Of a stretch of 64,000 nucleotides of DNA, positions 18,498 through 26,135 are shown one piece after another; position 1 is the stretch's first letter, and each line of letters begins with the position of its first letter. The stretch comes from Parvibaculum sp040216885 (GTDB lineage Bacteria; Pseudomonadota; Alphaproteobacteria; Parvibaculales; Parvibaculaceae): assembly GCA_040216885.1 (NCBI GenBank), contig JAVJOG010000020.1:1-64000 (forward strand), written 5' to 3'. Made by a program: the position numbers and the translations under genes. The notes under the pieces are model-generated. The model worked only from the letters and a program-made list of their open reading frames with translations. It made no database searches and was not told the origin of the DNA.

Positions 18498-18779
18498 GTG
18501 CTTTCTCCCGTGCTGCATTCCGCCCAGATCCGTGCCGCCCGCGGCCTGCTCGACTGGTCGCGCGACGAACTCGCCCGGCAGGCCGGGCTCGGCCTGTCGA
18601 CCGTCCAGCGCATGGAGCGGGGTTCGGGCATTGCGCCCGGCCATGCCGGCAATCTCTGGCGGCTGCAACAAACACTCGAGGCGGCCGGTGTGACCTTCAC
18701 GCCACCCGATGCCGCGGGCGGACCCGGCGTCCGGCTCGCCTCGATACCGGCTGACGCATCGATCGCCGCCGACGGCTAG
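18498..18779 (+). CDS. XRE-family helix-turn-helix regulator
   Basis: A 93-residue protein with a single HTH_3 domain at residues ~9-60: IRAARGLLDWSRDELARQAG, then LSTVQRMERGSG as the recognition helix. The C-terminus is short and polar. It starts with GTG at 18498 (GTG 18510 is also possible). It is divergent from the Gp157-Rad52 pair and probably represses that operon, and perhaps itself, through the GGTC-N6-GACC sites. Confidence 0.75.
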   Translation: MLSPVLHSAQIRAARGLLDWSRDELARQAGLGLSTVQRMERGSGIAPGHAGNLWRLQQTLEAAGVTFTPPDAAGGPGVRLASIPADASIAADG

Positions 18780-19412
18780 CGCCCCGCCGACGGCCAGGGC
18801 CCCGCCCTCACCCCCGCTCGCCGGTTATCCCCGTTCTTCCCGTTATCCCCTCCCCCAACAGCAAGACAGAACGATCCTGCTTGTGGTTGCAGTGGCGCAG
18901 GGGATTGCGGGGACAAGCCGCGCACAAGGCGCCCGGGCAATGCAATGCATGGCCCGGCATGCACGGGCATGGTCGCGCATCGGGGCCGCACATCGGGGCC
19001 GCGCATCGGGGCCGCGGCCCGCCCGAGCGGCCGCAAGGAGCGGCGCGGTTGCCGGTTCGGCGGCGCCTGGCACACAGGGGACAAGTCGGGCGGTACGCGG
19101 GTCGGGCGGTCTCCGCGGCTCTCGCAGTCTCCGGGGCCTGACCGTCTCCGGTCGCGCCCGTGGCGCCCGTCAGTGATCCCGGCCCCCCGCAGGTGCCTTG
19201 AGCGTTCCGCGCCGCCCGGAAGACCCGCCGCCCAGGCCCGCCACCGGCGACCCGGTGCCCGGCCGATTGCAACCGGACTTGCTGCGACCGGACCTGTTGC
19301 GACTGGACTTGCGCGAACAGGCAAGCATTGCTTGCCCCCGCGACACCAACATCTCTACACGAACATCCTCACACGGAGGATTGACGGGGAATGCCCATGC
19401 ACGGGACCTGCC
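18780..19412. other. 633-bp GC-rich non-coding stretch with short repeats
   Basis: No convincing gene is seen; long frames here are by-products of high GC. It contains repeated GCATCGGGGCCGC units around 18985-19015 and three 15-bp units at 19269-19313 (GCAACCGGACTTGCT-like). It could be the leader of the Ref/HNH-like gene or remnant DNA. Confidence 0.5.
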
Positions 19413-19919
19413 ATGAAGGCGCGAACACCCTCATCGCGATCGCCGCCGGTCGGCCGGACTGAGGCGCCCTTGTTCCGGATCAAACCCCTCACCCCGATCT
19501 ATCGCCGCGGCCGCAAGCCGACCGCCCCTTCGTCCCGCAGCCCCGGCCAGCGCCAGCCGCGCCTGCGCGACAAGACGCATCTGCACGCAATCGCGCAGCT
19601 GCCTTGTGTCGTCCCGGGTTGCGGGACCCGCCCGGTCCATGTGGCCCATATCCGCTTTGCCTCCGCGATCGACGGCGCCCCCCTTGCCGGCAAGGCCATG
19701 AAGCCCGATGACTGGCGTGTGCTGCCGCTCTGCCCCGCCCATCACATCGACGGGCCGCAGGCCCAGCACCGCATCAACGAGGCGCTCTTCTGGGAAGGCC
19801 ACGACATCAACCCCTATGCGCTGGCCCGTGCGCTCTGGAACCTCTCGGGCGATATCGCGAAGATGAACTTCCTGATCGCGCATGCCCGGATGATCTTCCC
19901 CGCCCGCACGCCCCGGTAG
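19413..19919 (+). CDS. Ref/DUF968-like HNH protein
   Basis: About 168 residues. LPCVVPGCGTRPVHVAHIRF supplies a Cys pair and His residues. KPDDWRVLPLCPAHHIDGPQ gives a further CxxHH group, and FWEGHDINPYALARALW follows. This matches phage DUF968/Ref-like nucleases with an HNH-type zinc site. The ATG at 19413 was chosen because the open frame further upstream is low-complexity and unrelated. Expected role: DNA processing in a phage-like recombination module. Confidence 0.7.
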   Translation: MKARTPSSRSPPVGRTEAPLFRIKPLTPIYRRGRKPTAPSSRSPGQRQPRLRDKTHLHAIAQLPCVVPGCGTRPVHVAHIRFASAIDGAPLAGKAMKPDDWRVLPLCPAHHIDGPQAQHRINEALFWEGHDINPYALARALWNLSGDIAKMNFLIAHARMIFPARTPR

Positions 19920-19941
19920 CCGCAACGCGCCGGCGCGAGGC

Positions 19942-20178
19942 TCAGTTTACGTCGCCATCCCTGCCGCCCCCATCCCGTCCCCGCGCAACCATGCCCGCCG
20001 TCTCGGCGAGGGCGGCGAGATCGCGCGCGGTGGTCGCCAGGCTGCGGGCGCAGAGCGCGGCCGACTTCGCATCAAGCTGCGGCGACTGGCCGGCAACGGC
20101 CGTCTCATGCGCGCGCTCGATCAGGTCGCAGGCGATCGCAAAGAGCCGGCCCAGAAGTTCGCGGCGGTCATTCTCCAT
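19942..20178 (-). CDS. hypothetical small helical protein
   Basis: 78 residues, no recognised family. It is predicted mostly helical and Ala-rich (LIERAHETAVAGQSPQLDAK, ARSLATTARDLAALAETAG) with a Gly/Asp-rich tail. A good AAGGGAG motif precedes the ATG by about 6 nt, which supports translation. It is convergent with the Ref/HNH-like gene. Function unknown. Confidence 0.5.
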   Translation of the reverse strand: MENDRRELLGRLFAIACDLIERAHETAVAGQSPQLDAKSAALCARSLATTARDLAALAETAGMVARGRDGGGRDGDVN

Positions 20179-20299
20179 CGGGGTCTCCCTTCGTCACCGG
20201 GGGTGTGCGGGTCTCGACCGACTGACGCTTGCCGGGGGCGGGAAGTCCAGTCCCTTGCGGGGCGGCATTGCGAGGGGCGTCAACACTTCCTTCACGGAC

Positions 20300-20340
20300 A
20301 GGGACTATATTCCCTAGTGACTATAAGCCTGACGGCGTCA
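20300..20340. promoter_or_regulatory. palindromic operator-like sites upstream of XRE gene
   Basis: AGGGACTATATTCCCT (20300-20315) has AGGGA/TCCCT arms around six AT-rich bases, and TGACGGCGTCA (20330-20340) is a perfect palindrome with one central base. Both lie within 50 bp of the XRE start at 20350, suggesting autoregulation. Confidence 0.5.
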
Positions 20341-20349
20341 GATACCGCA

Positions 20350-20559
20350 ATGCGGAACTGGCCCGTCATCGTCGGTAACAATGTCAGGCGCCTGCGGCTG
20401 AAGCGGGACCTGACACAGGAGCAGCTCGCCTTCGAGGCCGGGATCGACCTGACCTATCTGGGCGCCATCGAACGCGGCCGGCGCAATCCGAGCCTGATGG
20501 TGATGGTCCGCATCGCAGACGCCCTCTCGGTCGCACCGGTGGAGCTTCTGAAGGTCTGA
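20350..20559 (+). CDS. XRE-family helix-turn-helix regulator
   Basis: 69 residues, essentially one HTH_3 domain: VRRLRLKRDLTQEQLAFEAG, then LTYLGAIERGRRNPSL as the recognition helix and turn, and VMVRIADALSVAPVELL. ATG 20350 gives a compact domain; longer upstream frames have no support. It is close in sequence to the XRE protein at 25349, so the island carries a pair of related regulators. It is followed by a lipoprotein gene 34 nt downstream. Confidence 0.85.
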   Translation: MRNWPVIVGNNVRRLRLKRDLTQEQLAFEAGIDLTYLGAIERGRRNPSLMVMVRIADALSVAPVELLKV

Positions 20560-20593
20560 GCCTCTCTCCTGCGTAACGCCCGAGGAGAGACGG

Positions 20594-21073
20594 ATGCGAC
20601 CCTTGCCTTTGACGATTGTTCTTGCGCTTGCCCTGTCGGCCGGCGGCTGCGCCAGCGTGCTCGACGGCACCGAGCAGACGATCCGGATCAATGCCACCCC
20701 GCATACGACCGTCTGCGAGGCGACCCGCAACGGCGTATTCCTCGGCTCGACCTCGGCCCACACGTCGATGCTCCACCTCACCAAGAGCCGGCACGATGTC
20801 TTGCTGACCTGCGCGGCGCCGGGCCACGAGACCGCAAGCGCGATCCTCAGCTCAAGCGCGACCGCGAACGGTGTGATGAGCGTCTTCGTCTTCGATCTCG
20901 GCATCACCGATTATGTGACCGGCGCCCTCAACCGGTATCCCGCCGCCGCGACGGTCAGTCTGAAGCCGCTGCCACTCGACGGCCAGGCCATGGGCGACTG
21001 TGTCCTCTCCGGCGGTCAGGTCACCATGCAGAACAGCGATTGCCGCCGTCTCGGCGGCACGCCGCTCGGCTGA
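20594..21073 (+). CDS. predicted lipoprotein, unknown function
   Basis: 159 residues. The N-terminus MRPLPLTIVLALALSAGGC has a basic start, a hydrophobic core and a lipobox ending at Cys19, so export and lipidation are expected. The mature part has three further Cys (CEATRNG, LLTCAAPG, and the GDCVLSGG/NSDCRR pair) and a hydrophobic stretch near residues 95-110. No family is recognised with certainty. It may be co-transcribed with the upstream XRE gene. Confidence 0.7.
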   Translation: MRPLPLTIVLALALSAGGCASVLDGTEQTIRINATPHTTVCEATRNGVFLGSTSAHTSMLHLTKSRHDVLLTCAAPGHETASAILSSSATANGVMSVFVFDLGITDYVTGALNRYPAAATVSLKPLPLDGQAMGDCVLSGGQVTMQNSDCRRLGGTPLG

Positions 21074-21130
21074 GGCAGGATCCCCGCGCGTCACACGAGC
21101 GGTGACGAGCGGGGACGCCGTCAGACAAAC

Positions 21131-21763
21131 TCAGCTCTTGCCGTCGAGCCAGCTGTCATCGTCATCGACCGCCCGGGCCTTCTCTTCTGGCACGCCAGGC
21201 GTTCCCACAGCCTCTTTGGCGGTGGCTTCCCTGGCCTCCTTCGCTGCCTTGCGGGCCAGTCTTTTCTCGCGCGCTGCCGCTTCGCGCGCCTCCCTGATCG
21301 CGTTCCGCGTTTCCACGCGGCGCGCCCGAGCCTTGTCCGCCGCCACGTGTACTGGCGCCAGGCGACCGTTTCCGTCGGACTCCACGTGCTGGATGACGAT
21401 GCGCTGTACCATCTCCTCTTTCGGAATCTCGAACAGCTGCGGTGCGTGTTTGGCGGCCTCCCTCATGAAGGCGAGCCTGTCCTTCATCGACCCCTGGATC
21501 GCGTCACGGGCGAGGCCCTTCATGAAGGCCTCGAGGAAGGTGACCGACTTTTCCTTTCCTTTTTCGGTTATCCGGACCTTCTGGTCGAAGAGGTCCTGGA
21601 GCACGCTTGTCCTGTTGCGGCTGCCTTTGCGGCGACCCGCCGGATTGCCGGAAGCGCCCGGCCGGAAGCGATGTTTGCGCGGCGGCTTGCGGTAGCCGAC
21701 ATCGTCGTCTTCCGCCATGTCGTCGGTATGGGGGTAATCGTCGTTTGTGTAATTTCTGGACAT
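21131..21763 (-). CDS. DUF5681-domain protein
   Basis: About 210 residues. KHRFRPGASGNPAGRRKGSRN near residues 28-48 is the DUF5681 signature found in phage and mobile-element neighbourhoods. A helical middle (LQDLFDQKVRITEKGKEKSV) and a highly charged Ala/Arg/Glu C-terminal helix follow. ATG 21763 is chosen because AGGAGG lies 8 nt ahead of it; the ATG two codons earlier overlaps that motif. It sits downstream of the ParB-methyltransferase gene on the same strand. Function unknown, possibly terminase- or DNA-associated. Confidence 0.75.
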   Translation of the reverse strand: MSRNYTNDDYPHTDDMAEDDDVGYRKPPRKHRFRPGASGNPAGRRKGSRNRTSVLQDLFDQKVRITEKGKEKSVTFLEAFMKGLARDAIQGSMKDRLAFMREAAKHAPQLFEIPKEEMVQRIVIQHVESDGNGRLAPVHVAADKARARRVETRNAIREAREAAAREKRLARKAAKEAREATAKEAVGTPGVPEEKARAVDDDDSWLDGKS

Positions 21764-22028
21764 CTCCATGTCCTCCTTTGTTGCTTTGTGAATCCCCTCC
21801 CGTCTCGTATGCGGCGCCGGCCGTGGCAGGTCACATTGCTGCGCGCGGCGCCGATATTCGGTTCTGGTCAAGCCCTGCGGATATCCTCATTTGCATCTAT
21901 GGTTAATCCGCTGACGGATGTTCCTGTGCTGCATGAGGATTTGCGGCCCCGTGAGCCGGACACCGGCGGGCCGCGTGGCGCCACTTCGAACGCCACTCGT
22001 ACGCCACGCTGATCTGCTGTTCGCACGG

Positions 22029-23336
22029 TCACGAGAGCTCACCGAAGGTGAGGCCGCTTGCGACGTGAACCGGCTCGATGCCGGTCGCAGCGCGGAAGCG
22101 CTTCAGGATTGTGTCGCAGTAATGCGGGTCGATCTCGAGCGCGAAGGCACGCCGGCCGGTGCTTTCGGCCGCAAGTAGCGTCGTGCCCGAGCCCGCAAAA
22201 CCGTCAAGCACGATCTCGCCATGGTGCGAGACATCCCGGATCGCTTCCTCGACCATCGCGATGGGCTTTACCGTCGGATGTATCGCCAGCGCCTCGCCGC
22301 GATCCGCCTCGAGGCCGTTCTGGCCGGCAAAGGTCCAGAGGTTGGTGCGGTAGCGCCCATGGACACCGAGCTCGACATTGTTGATATGCGGTGCGTGGCC
22401 CTTCTTGAAGAGAAGCACCAGCTCGTGCTGCGAGCGGTAGAGCGAGCCCATGCCGGCATTGGTCTTTGCCCAGACACAGAGGTTCTTCTGCTCCGTATAG
22501 ACCCGGCGCCCCGCCGTCAGCAGCTCGAGCTGGTGACGCCAGTCCATGCAGACAAAATGCAGCGCACCGTCAAGGCTCACCCGCGCCATCTCGCCCAGCG
22601 CGGTTTCGAGGAAGGCGATGAAGGCCGCCTCGTCCATCTCGCCCGAGGCCATCGCGAACTCGTCATGCACCGCCGCGCCAAGGCCCGAGACATGGCCGCG
22701 GACCGGCACGTTGTAGGGCGGGTCGGTGAAGACCATGCGCGCCTGCTCGCCGGCCATCAGCCGTTCGTAATCCGCCCGCACCAGCGCGTTGCCGCAGAGC
22801 AGGCGATGGGCCCCGAGCGCCCAGAGATCGCCCTTCGCCGTGACCGCCGCTACCGAGCGGTCGATCGCCGGCACCGGCTCGTCGGGCGCGGCATCGGGCT
22901 CATCGGCCCCGGTCCCGGCGATCATCAGGTCGATCTCGGCGGTTTCGAAGCCCGTGTCGGTGATCTCGAAATCGAGATCCATCGCCAGCAGCTCGCCGAA
23001 CTCGATCGCCAGAATGTCGTGATCCCAACCGGCAAGTTCCGCCAGCCGGTTATCGGCGATCCTGTAGGCACGCTTTTGCGCCTCGCTCATATGCTCGATG
23101 CGGATCACCGGCACTTCCGCGAGGTTCAGCAGCTTTGCTGCCTCAAGGCGGCCATGACCGGCGATGACGCCACCCTCGCGGTCGGCCAGCACCGGGTTGG
23201 TCCAGCCGAAGGTCTCGATGCTTCGTGCGATCTGGCGGATCTGCTCTTTCGAATGCGTGCGTGCATTGCGCGCATGGGGCTTGAGGGACGTGACGGGGAT
23301 ATTCTCGACGGTCAGGGTGTTCGGTGTATCGGTCAT
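22029..23336 (-). CDS. ParB-like nuclease domain + DNA N6-adenine/N4-cytosine methyltransferase
   Basis: About 435 residues. The N-terminal ~100 form a ParB/Srx domain (PHARNARTHSKEQIRQIARS, VIAGHGRLEAAKLL). The C-terminal part is a beta-class methyltransferase: TDPPYNVP is the catalytic motif near residue 205, and VLDGFAGSGTTLLAAE is the SAM-binding motif near residue 385. This fusion is typical of prophage and mobile-island orphan methyltransferases; no restriction partner is visible. ATG 23336 is preferred because GGTGA precedes it. A conserved GAACAACC repeat lies 60 nt upstream. Confidence 0.88.
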   Translation of the reverse strand: MTDTPNTLTVENIPVTSLKPHARNARTHSKEQIRQIARSIETFGWTNPVLADREGGVIAGHGRLEAAKLLNLAEVPVIRIEHMSEAQKRAYRIADNRLAELAGWDHDILAIEFGELLAMDLDFEITDTGFETAEIDLMIAGTGADEPDAAPDEPVPAIDRSVAAVTAKGDLWALGAHRLLCGNALVRADYERLMAGEQARMVFTDPPYNVPVRGHVSGLGAAVHDEFAMASGEMDEAAFIAFLETALGEMARVSLDGALHFVCMDWRHQLELLTAGRRVYTEQKNLCVWAKTNAGMGSLYRSQHELVLLFKKGHAPHINNVELGVHGRYRTNLWTFAGQNGLEADRGEALAIHPTVKPIAMVEEAIRDVSHHGEIVLDGFAGSGTTLLAAESTGRRAFALEIDPHYCDTILKRFRAATGIEPVHVASGLTFGELS

Positions 23337-23395
23337 GACGTTCACCATGTTGTTGAATGATCACCATCACCGTGACGCGCGGGAGCCCACCGTTG

Positions 23396-23422
23396 GAGCG
23401 GAACAACCACCTCCGGTCCGAG
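23396..23422 (-). promoter_or_regulatory. 27-bp upstream repeat, copy 1
   Basis: The plus strand reads GAGCGGAACAACCACCTCCG, and the match to 23847-23873 covers nearly all of 27 bp. It lies about 60 nt upstream of the methyltransferase start. A weaker copy of the GAACAACC core is at 23497-23507. It is probably a shared promoter or operator element. Confidence 0.55.
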
Positions 23423-23523
23423 GGGTAATTTTTGCGTTCGATACTGAACCTGTTGAGATCGCCGGTACTGCGGAACCCGTTATTCGATGCGTCGTCGAAC
23501 AACCGCCTGTGTCGGCGTGGGCC

Positions 23524-23790
23524 TCAGGTCCGCCAGATGACGCGGCCGGCATCGAGCTCACGCATGAGCCTGTCGAGAAGCGGTTTCTGCAAGGCATGAC
23601 GGACCGCCGGAACGATACGGCCGGAGCGCAGAAGGACCAGATAGACGCATGCTTCGGCGCTGGCGCCGGCGCCGACGCTGCCGCGCTCAAGTCTGGCCAT
23701 CATCTGATAACGAAGAACCCGGGCGCCCTCGAGACCGGTTGGAACCGGGACGTCGCATGGACGGTAAAAGAGTGTTTCCGGTACAATCAT
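23524..23790 (-). CDS. hypothetical small protein
   Basis: About 88 residues starting MIVPETLFYRPCDVPVPTGL, with no recognised family. It is compact and soluble, with a C-terminal helix LQKPLLDRLMRELDAGRV. A GGAGG motif precedes the paired ATG codons at 23793/23790. It shares the GAACAACC upstream element with the methyltransferase gene at almost the same distance, suggesting co-regulation. Confidence 0.5.
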   Translation of the reverse strand: MIVPETLFYRPCDVPVPTGLEGARVLRYQMMARLERGSVGAGASAEACVYLVLLRSGRIVPAVRHALQKPLLDRLMRELDAGRVIWRT

Positions 23791-23846
23791 CATGGCCTCC
23801 ATCGGAGATTGAGGCCACGACCCTGGAGACGTGCAGCGAAACAATG

Positions 23847-23873
23847 GAGCGGAACAACCACCCCCGGTTCGCC
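23847..23873 (-). promoter_or_regulatory. 27-bp upstream repeat, copy 2
   Basis: Second copy of the GAGCGGAACAACCACC element, 57 nt upstream of the small gene starting at 23790. Its position relative to the start codon mirrors copy 1 at the methyltransferase gene. Confidence 0.55.
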
Positions 23874-23962
23874 GAGCATATTCTGCATCTGGCCGTATGC
23901 CACAGGATCGAAGGACGATCCGATGGGTCACCGGCAGAAGAAGGACCTGTTGTGATGCGGGT

Positions 23963-24676
23963 TCAGAACGAAGACGTGTCTTTGTCCGCTTTCCTGGTCA
24001 TCCGGTCCCGAATGGCCGAACCAATAGAGGTCTCGGCGACCGTGTCATCGATCTCCCGGAACACGTTCACGATAAAGCGCCCGCCCGGGGATTGCGGTTT
24101 GCCCACATGCGCGCCATTGACATGAACGGTGTGGGTGAAGCGCTTGTCGTCGTTTTCGGTGAACTCTTCATACAGATCGATGAGTTCGCCGACAGCGGTC
24201 TTGAGTATGGCGTTCTCCGGCCTGCCGCCCCGTTTCATCTCCTCGACATGGGGGGCGAGCGTCCGGGTGAGATGTGTGAGCCGGCGACGGAGAGACTCGT
24301 ATTGCTCAAAGCCGTTCTGGGTACCGCTGTCCTCGTCGTTCCAGAAAGGTTCGGTTCCAAGCGCTTTCCACAACTCGCTTTGTGAAGCGTGGTCAATCCC
24401 CTGGAGCTGGAACTCGAGTTCGCGTGCGGTTGCGAGGATCGCAGCAAGCGCCGCATTGCGCTCGGCCCGAGCCGGTGTCACAGCTTCGAGCGCCTTGTCG
24501 CACCGATAGCTGTTGCCAACCGACTGGATCTTTTCGGCGAGACTGTTCCGGCGCGTCGGATCCTCGATCCCGAGCATCTCCGCCAGCTCTTCTCGCCTTT
24601 CCTCTGTAAGCCGGAAGGGCGACACCTCGTCCGTAAAGCCGTACTCACCCCATTGAGCCTTCGGTTTTCTCGACAT
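23963..24676 (-). CDS. hypothetical island protein
   Basis: About 237 residues, no family recognised. Charged helices dominate (EERREELAEMLGIEDPTRRN, ILATARELEFQLQGIDHASQ). No signal peptide or membrane segment is seen. A GRFIVNVFREID strand is near the C-terminus. It begins MSRKPKAQWGEYGF; AGAGG lies a little upstream of ATG 24676. It belongs to the minus-strand run of island genes. A structural or regulatory role in the mobile element is possible but unsupported. Confidence 0.5.
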   Translation of the reverse strand: MSRKPKAQWGEYGFTDEVSPFRLTEERREELAEMLGIEDPTRRNSLAEKIQSVGNSYRCDKALEAVTPARAERNAALAAILATARELEFQLQGIDHASQSELWKALGTEPFWNDEDSGTQNGFEQYESLRRRLTHLTRTLAPHVEEMKRGGRPENAILKTAVGELIDLYEEFTENDDKRFTHTVHVNGAHVGKPQSPGGRFIVNVFREIDDTVAETSIGSAIRDRMTRKADKDTSSF

Positions 24677-24754
24677 CGCCTGCACCTCTTGTTGCAGCAG
24701 GTGAGCAAGCATCACCCGGAAGGGGTTGCCGGGAGGTAACCGGAAAGGAGGATA

Positions 24755-25263
24755 TCAGTCGGACCCCGGATCGATCCGGGCGATCAGGGCGGTGGCGAGG
24801 GCCTCGGCGGAGTGACGCCGGAACCCGGCATACTTGTCCCTCGAGGCGGGTTTGGGCGAGGCGGTCATGACGAGCTTGCCCGTCTTGCGGCTGGCGAGCG
24901 CGGCGAGGTCACCGGCCGGGATCAGCCAGGCTGTGGCCATGCCGGCCCCGTCCAGCAGGGCAGCGATCACATAGCCCCCGCCCTCCAGCGTGAAGGTCTT
25001 GAGCCGGACATTGAATTCGACCGTACCGCCCCGGTCGAGGCCGGTGCGGCCTTGACCTGAACCGGGACCGCCTTTCGCGTTACCTTGTCGAATACGAGGA
25101 GATCGACGCCGTCATCATCGGCAAAGGGCCGGAAAGGCGCCAGACGACCGCCCGAGCCGAGGATCAGCGCCGAGGCAACGGCCGCCTCGCCGATCGCCCC
25201 GATCTGGGTGCTGGTGACCCTGGTCAATATCTCTGGTGCCGTGCGTTCCATGGCCGACAGCAA
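24755..25263 (-). pseudogene. PD-(D/E)XK nuclease-like protein with one frameshift
   Basis: From the start near 25263 the frame encodes TSTQIGAIGEAAVASALIL and DDDGVDLLVFDKVTRKAVPV + QVKA, the D...(Q/E)VK core of the PD-(D/E)XK fold. Near 25045-25055 the frame is lost. Adding one C in the GGCCGCACC stretch restores VQVKARTGLDRGGTVEFNVR and joins the second frame (YVIAALLDGAGMATAWLIPA ... GFRRHSAEALATALI) to 24755. The intact protein would be ~170 residues. It is either a recent pseudogene or a base-call error in a short C run. Confidence 0.7.
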
Positions 25264-25348
25264 CGCTTGCCCGGGGCCCTGAAGTCAAGCCGTTTTGTGA
25301 CTCATCGGCTGTAGTCCGATCGGCTGCGGAAGCGCCCGATATCACCTC

Positions 25349-25573
25349 ATGGATATCAGGCGGCAGCTCGGGCTCAACGTCCAGAAACTGAGGCACGACA
25401 GGGGCTGGTCCCAGGAGGATCTCGCCTTCGAGAGTGGCCTCCACCGCACCTATGTCAGCGGCATCGAACGCGGCATCCGCAACCCCACCATCACCATCAT
25501 CCAGCGCCTCGCAAAGACCTTCGCCGTGACGCCCGGTGTCCTGCTCGATCCGCGGGGACGGAAGGCGCGGTAG
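25349..25573 (+). CDS. XRE-family helix-turn-helix regulator
   Basis: 74 residues forming one HTH_3 domain: VQKLRHDRGWSQEDLAFESG, HRTYVSGIERGIRNPTI, IIQRLAKTFAVTPGVLL. It is closely similar to the regulator at 20350. It is divergent from the PD-(D/E)XK gene, with ATCGGCTG repeated twice in the intervening promoter. It marks the right edge of the phage-like island. Confidence 0.85.
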   Translation: MDIRRQLGLNVQKLRHDRGWSQEDLAFESGLHRTYVSGIERGIRNPTITIIQRLAKTFAVTPGVLLDPRGRKAR

Positions 25574-26135
25574 CGCGAATGTGTGGCAGGCGATTGATTT
25601 GCCATTATAGAGGCGGCGATGCATTGCTGGGTTATTGGTCCAGGCAGCAAGTCTAGTACCAATGAGACAAACTGGAATGACGCATTGAGTCGGCGGCCTG
25701 ACGGCAGAGGGGCTTACGCAGGTAAGGCTTCCAACTTCGCGCGTGATCTGTACCTCGAGAGAAGAAATTTCCCTCCCTCTCCTTTGGTGCATTGTCGGGC
25801 GGTCCACCGTTGAAAAATGCCGCGTTGGGACAATGCCCCGAGTTGTTGCGTCCGCGCTTGAATTCCTGGAGATATGGAATGCACTGCGCCACATTAGATG
25901 AGCGAGGTTTGGTCGATTTTCCCGACGAATCGGGAATTTGCCAGCTCCGTCGGTCCAAGGCTGACGGCCGATCTGTACAGGCCGAACCCCGCCCTATCCG
26001 CGACAGGTGGGTTCAAAGATACGCCTTCGCCCTGTAGGGTATGACCCGGATTGGCCTATCGTATTGCTCTATCTCTAGAAATCGGGGACGTATATACGTT
26101 TCCTTGGTATCCGAAGTTGGAAGAAGGCGGCATCG
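25574..26135. other. 562-bp intergenic region without a clear gene
   Basis: No intact gene is supported. Composition is less GC-rich than the island. A broken plus-strand stretch near 25720-25900 (RVICTSREEISLPLLW in one frame) could be decayed coding DNA. CGGTCCAAGGCTG at ~25950 also occurs at ~7899. It probably holds the promoter of the capsule-export genes that follow. Confidence 0.4.

Noticed and set aside
18985..19313. Short repeats suggesting a CRISPR array
   Set aside because: Units are 13-15 bp, irregular and without spacers of constant length; no cas genes nearby.
16873..25573. Complete prophage
   Set aside because: No capsid, portal, terminase, tail, lysis or integrase gene is visible; only early-type recombination, methylation and regulatory genes are present.
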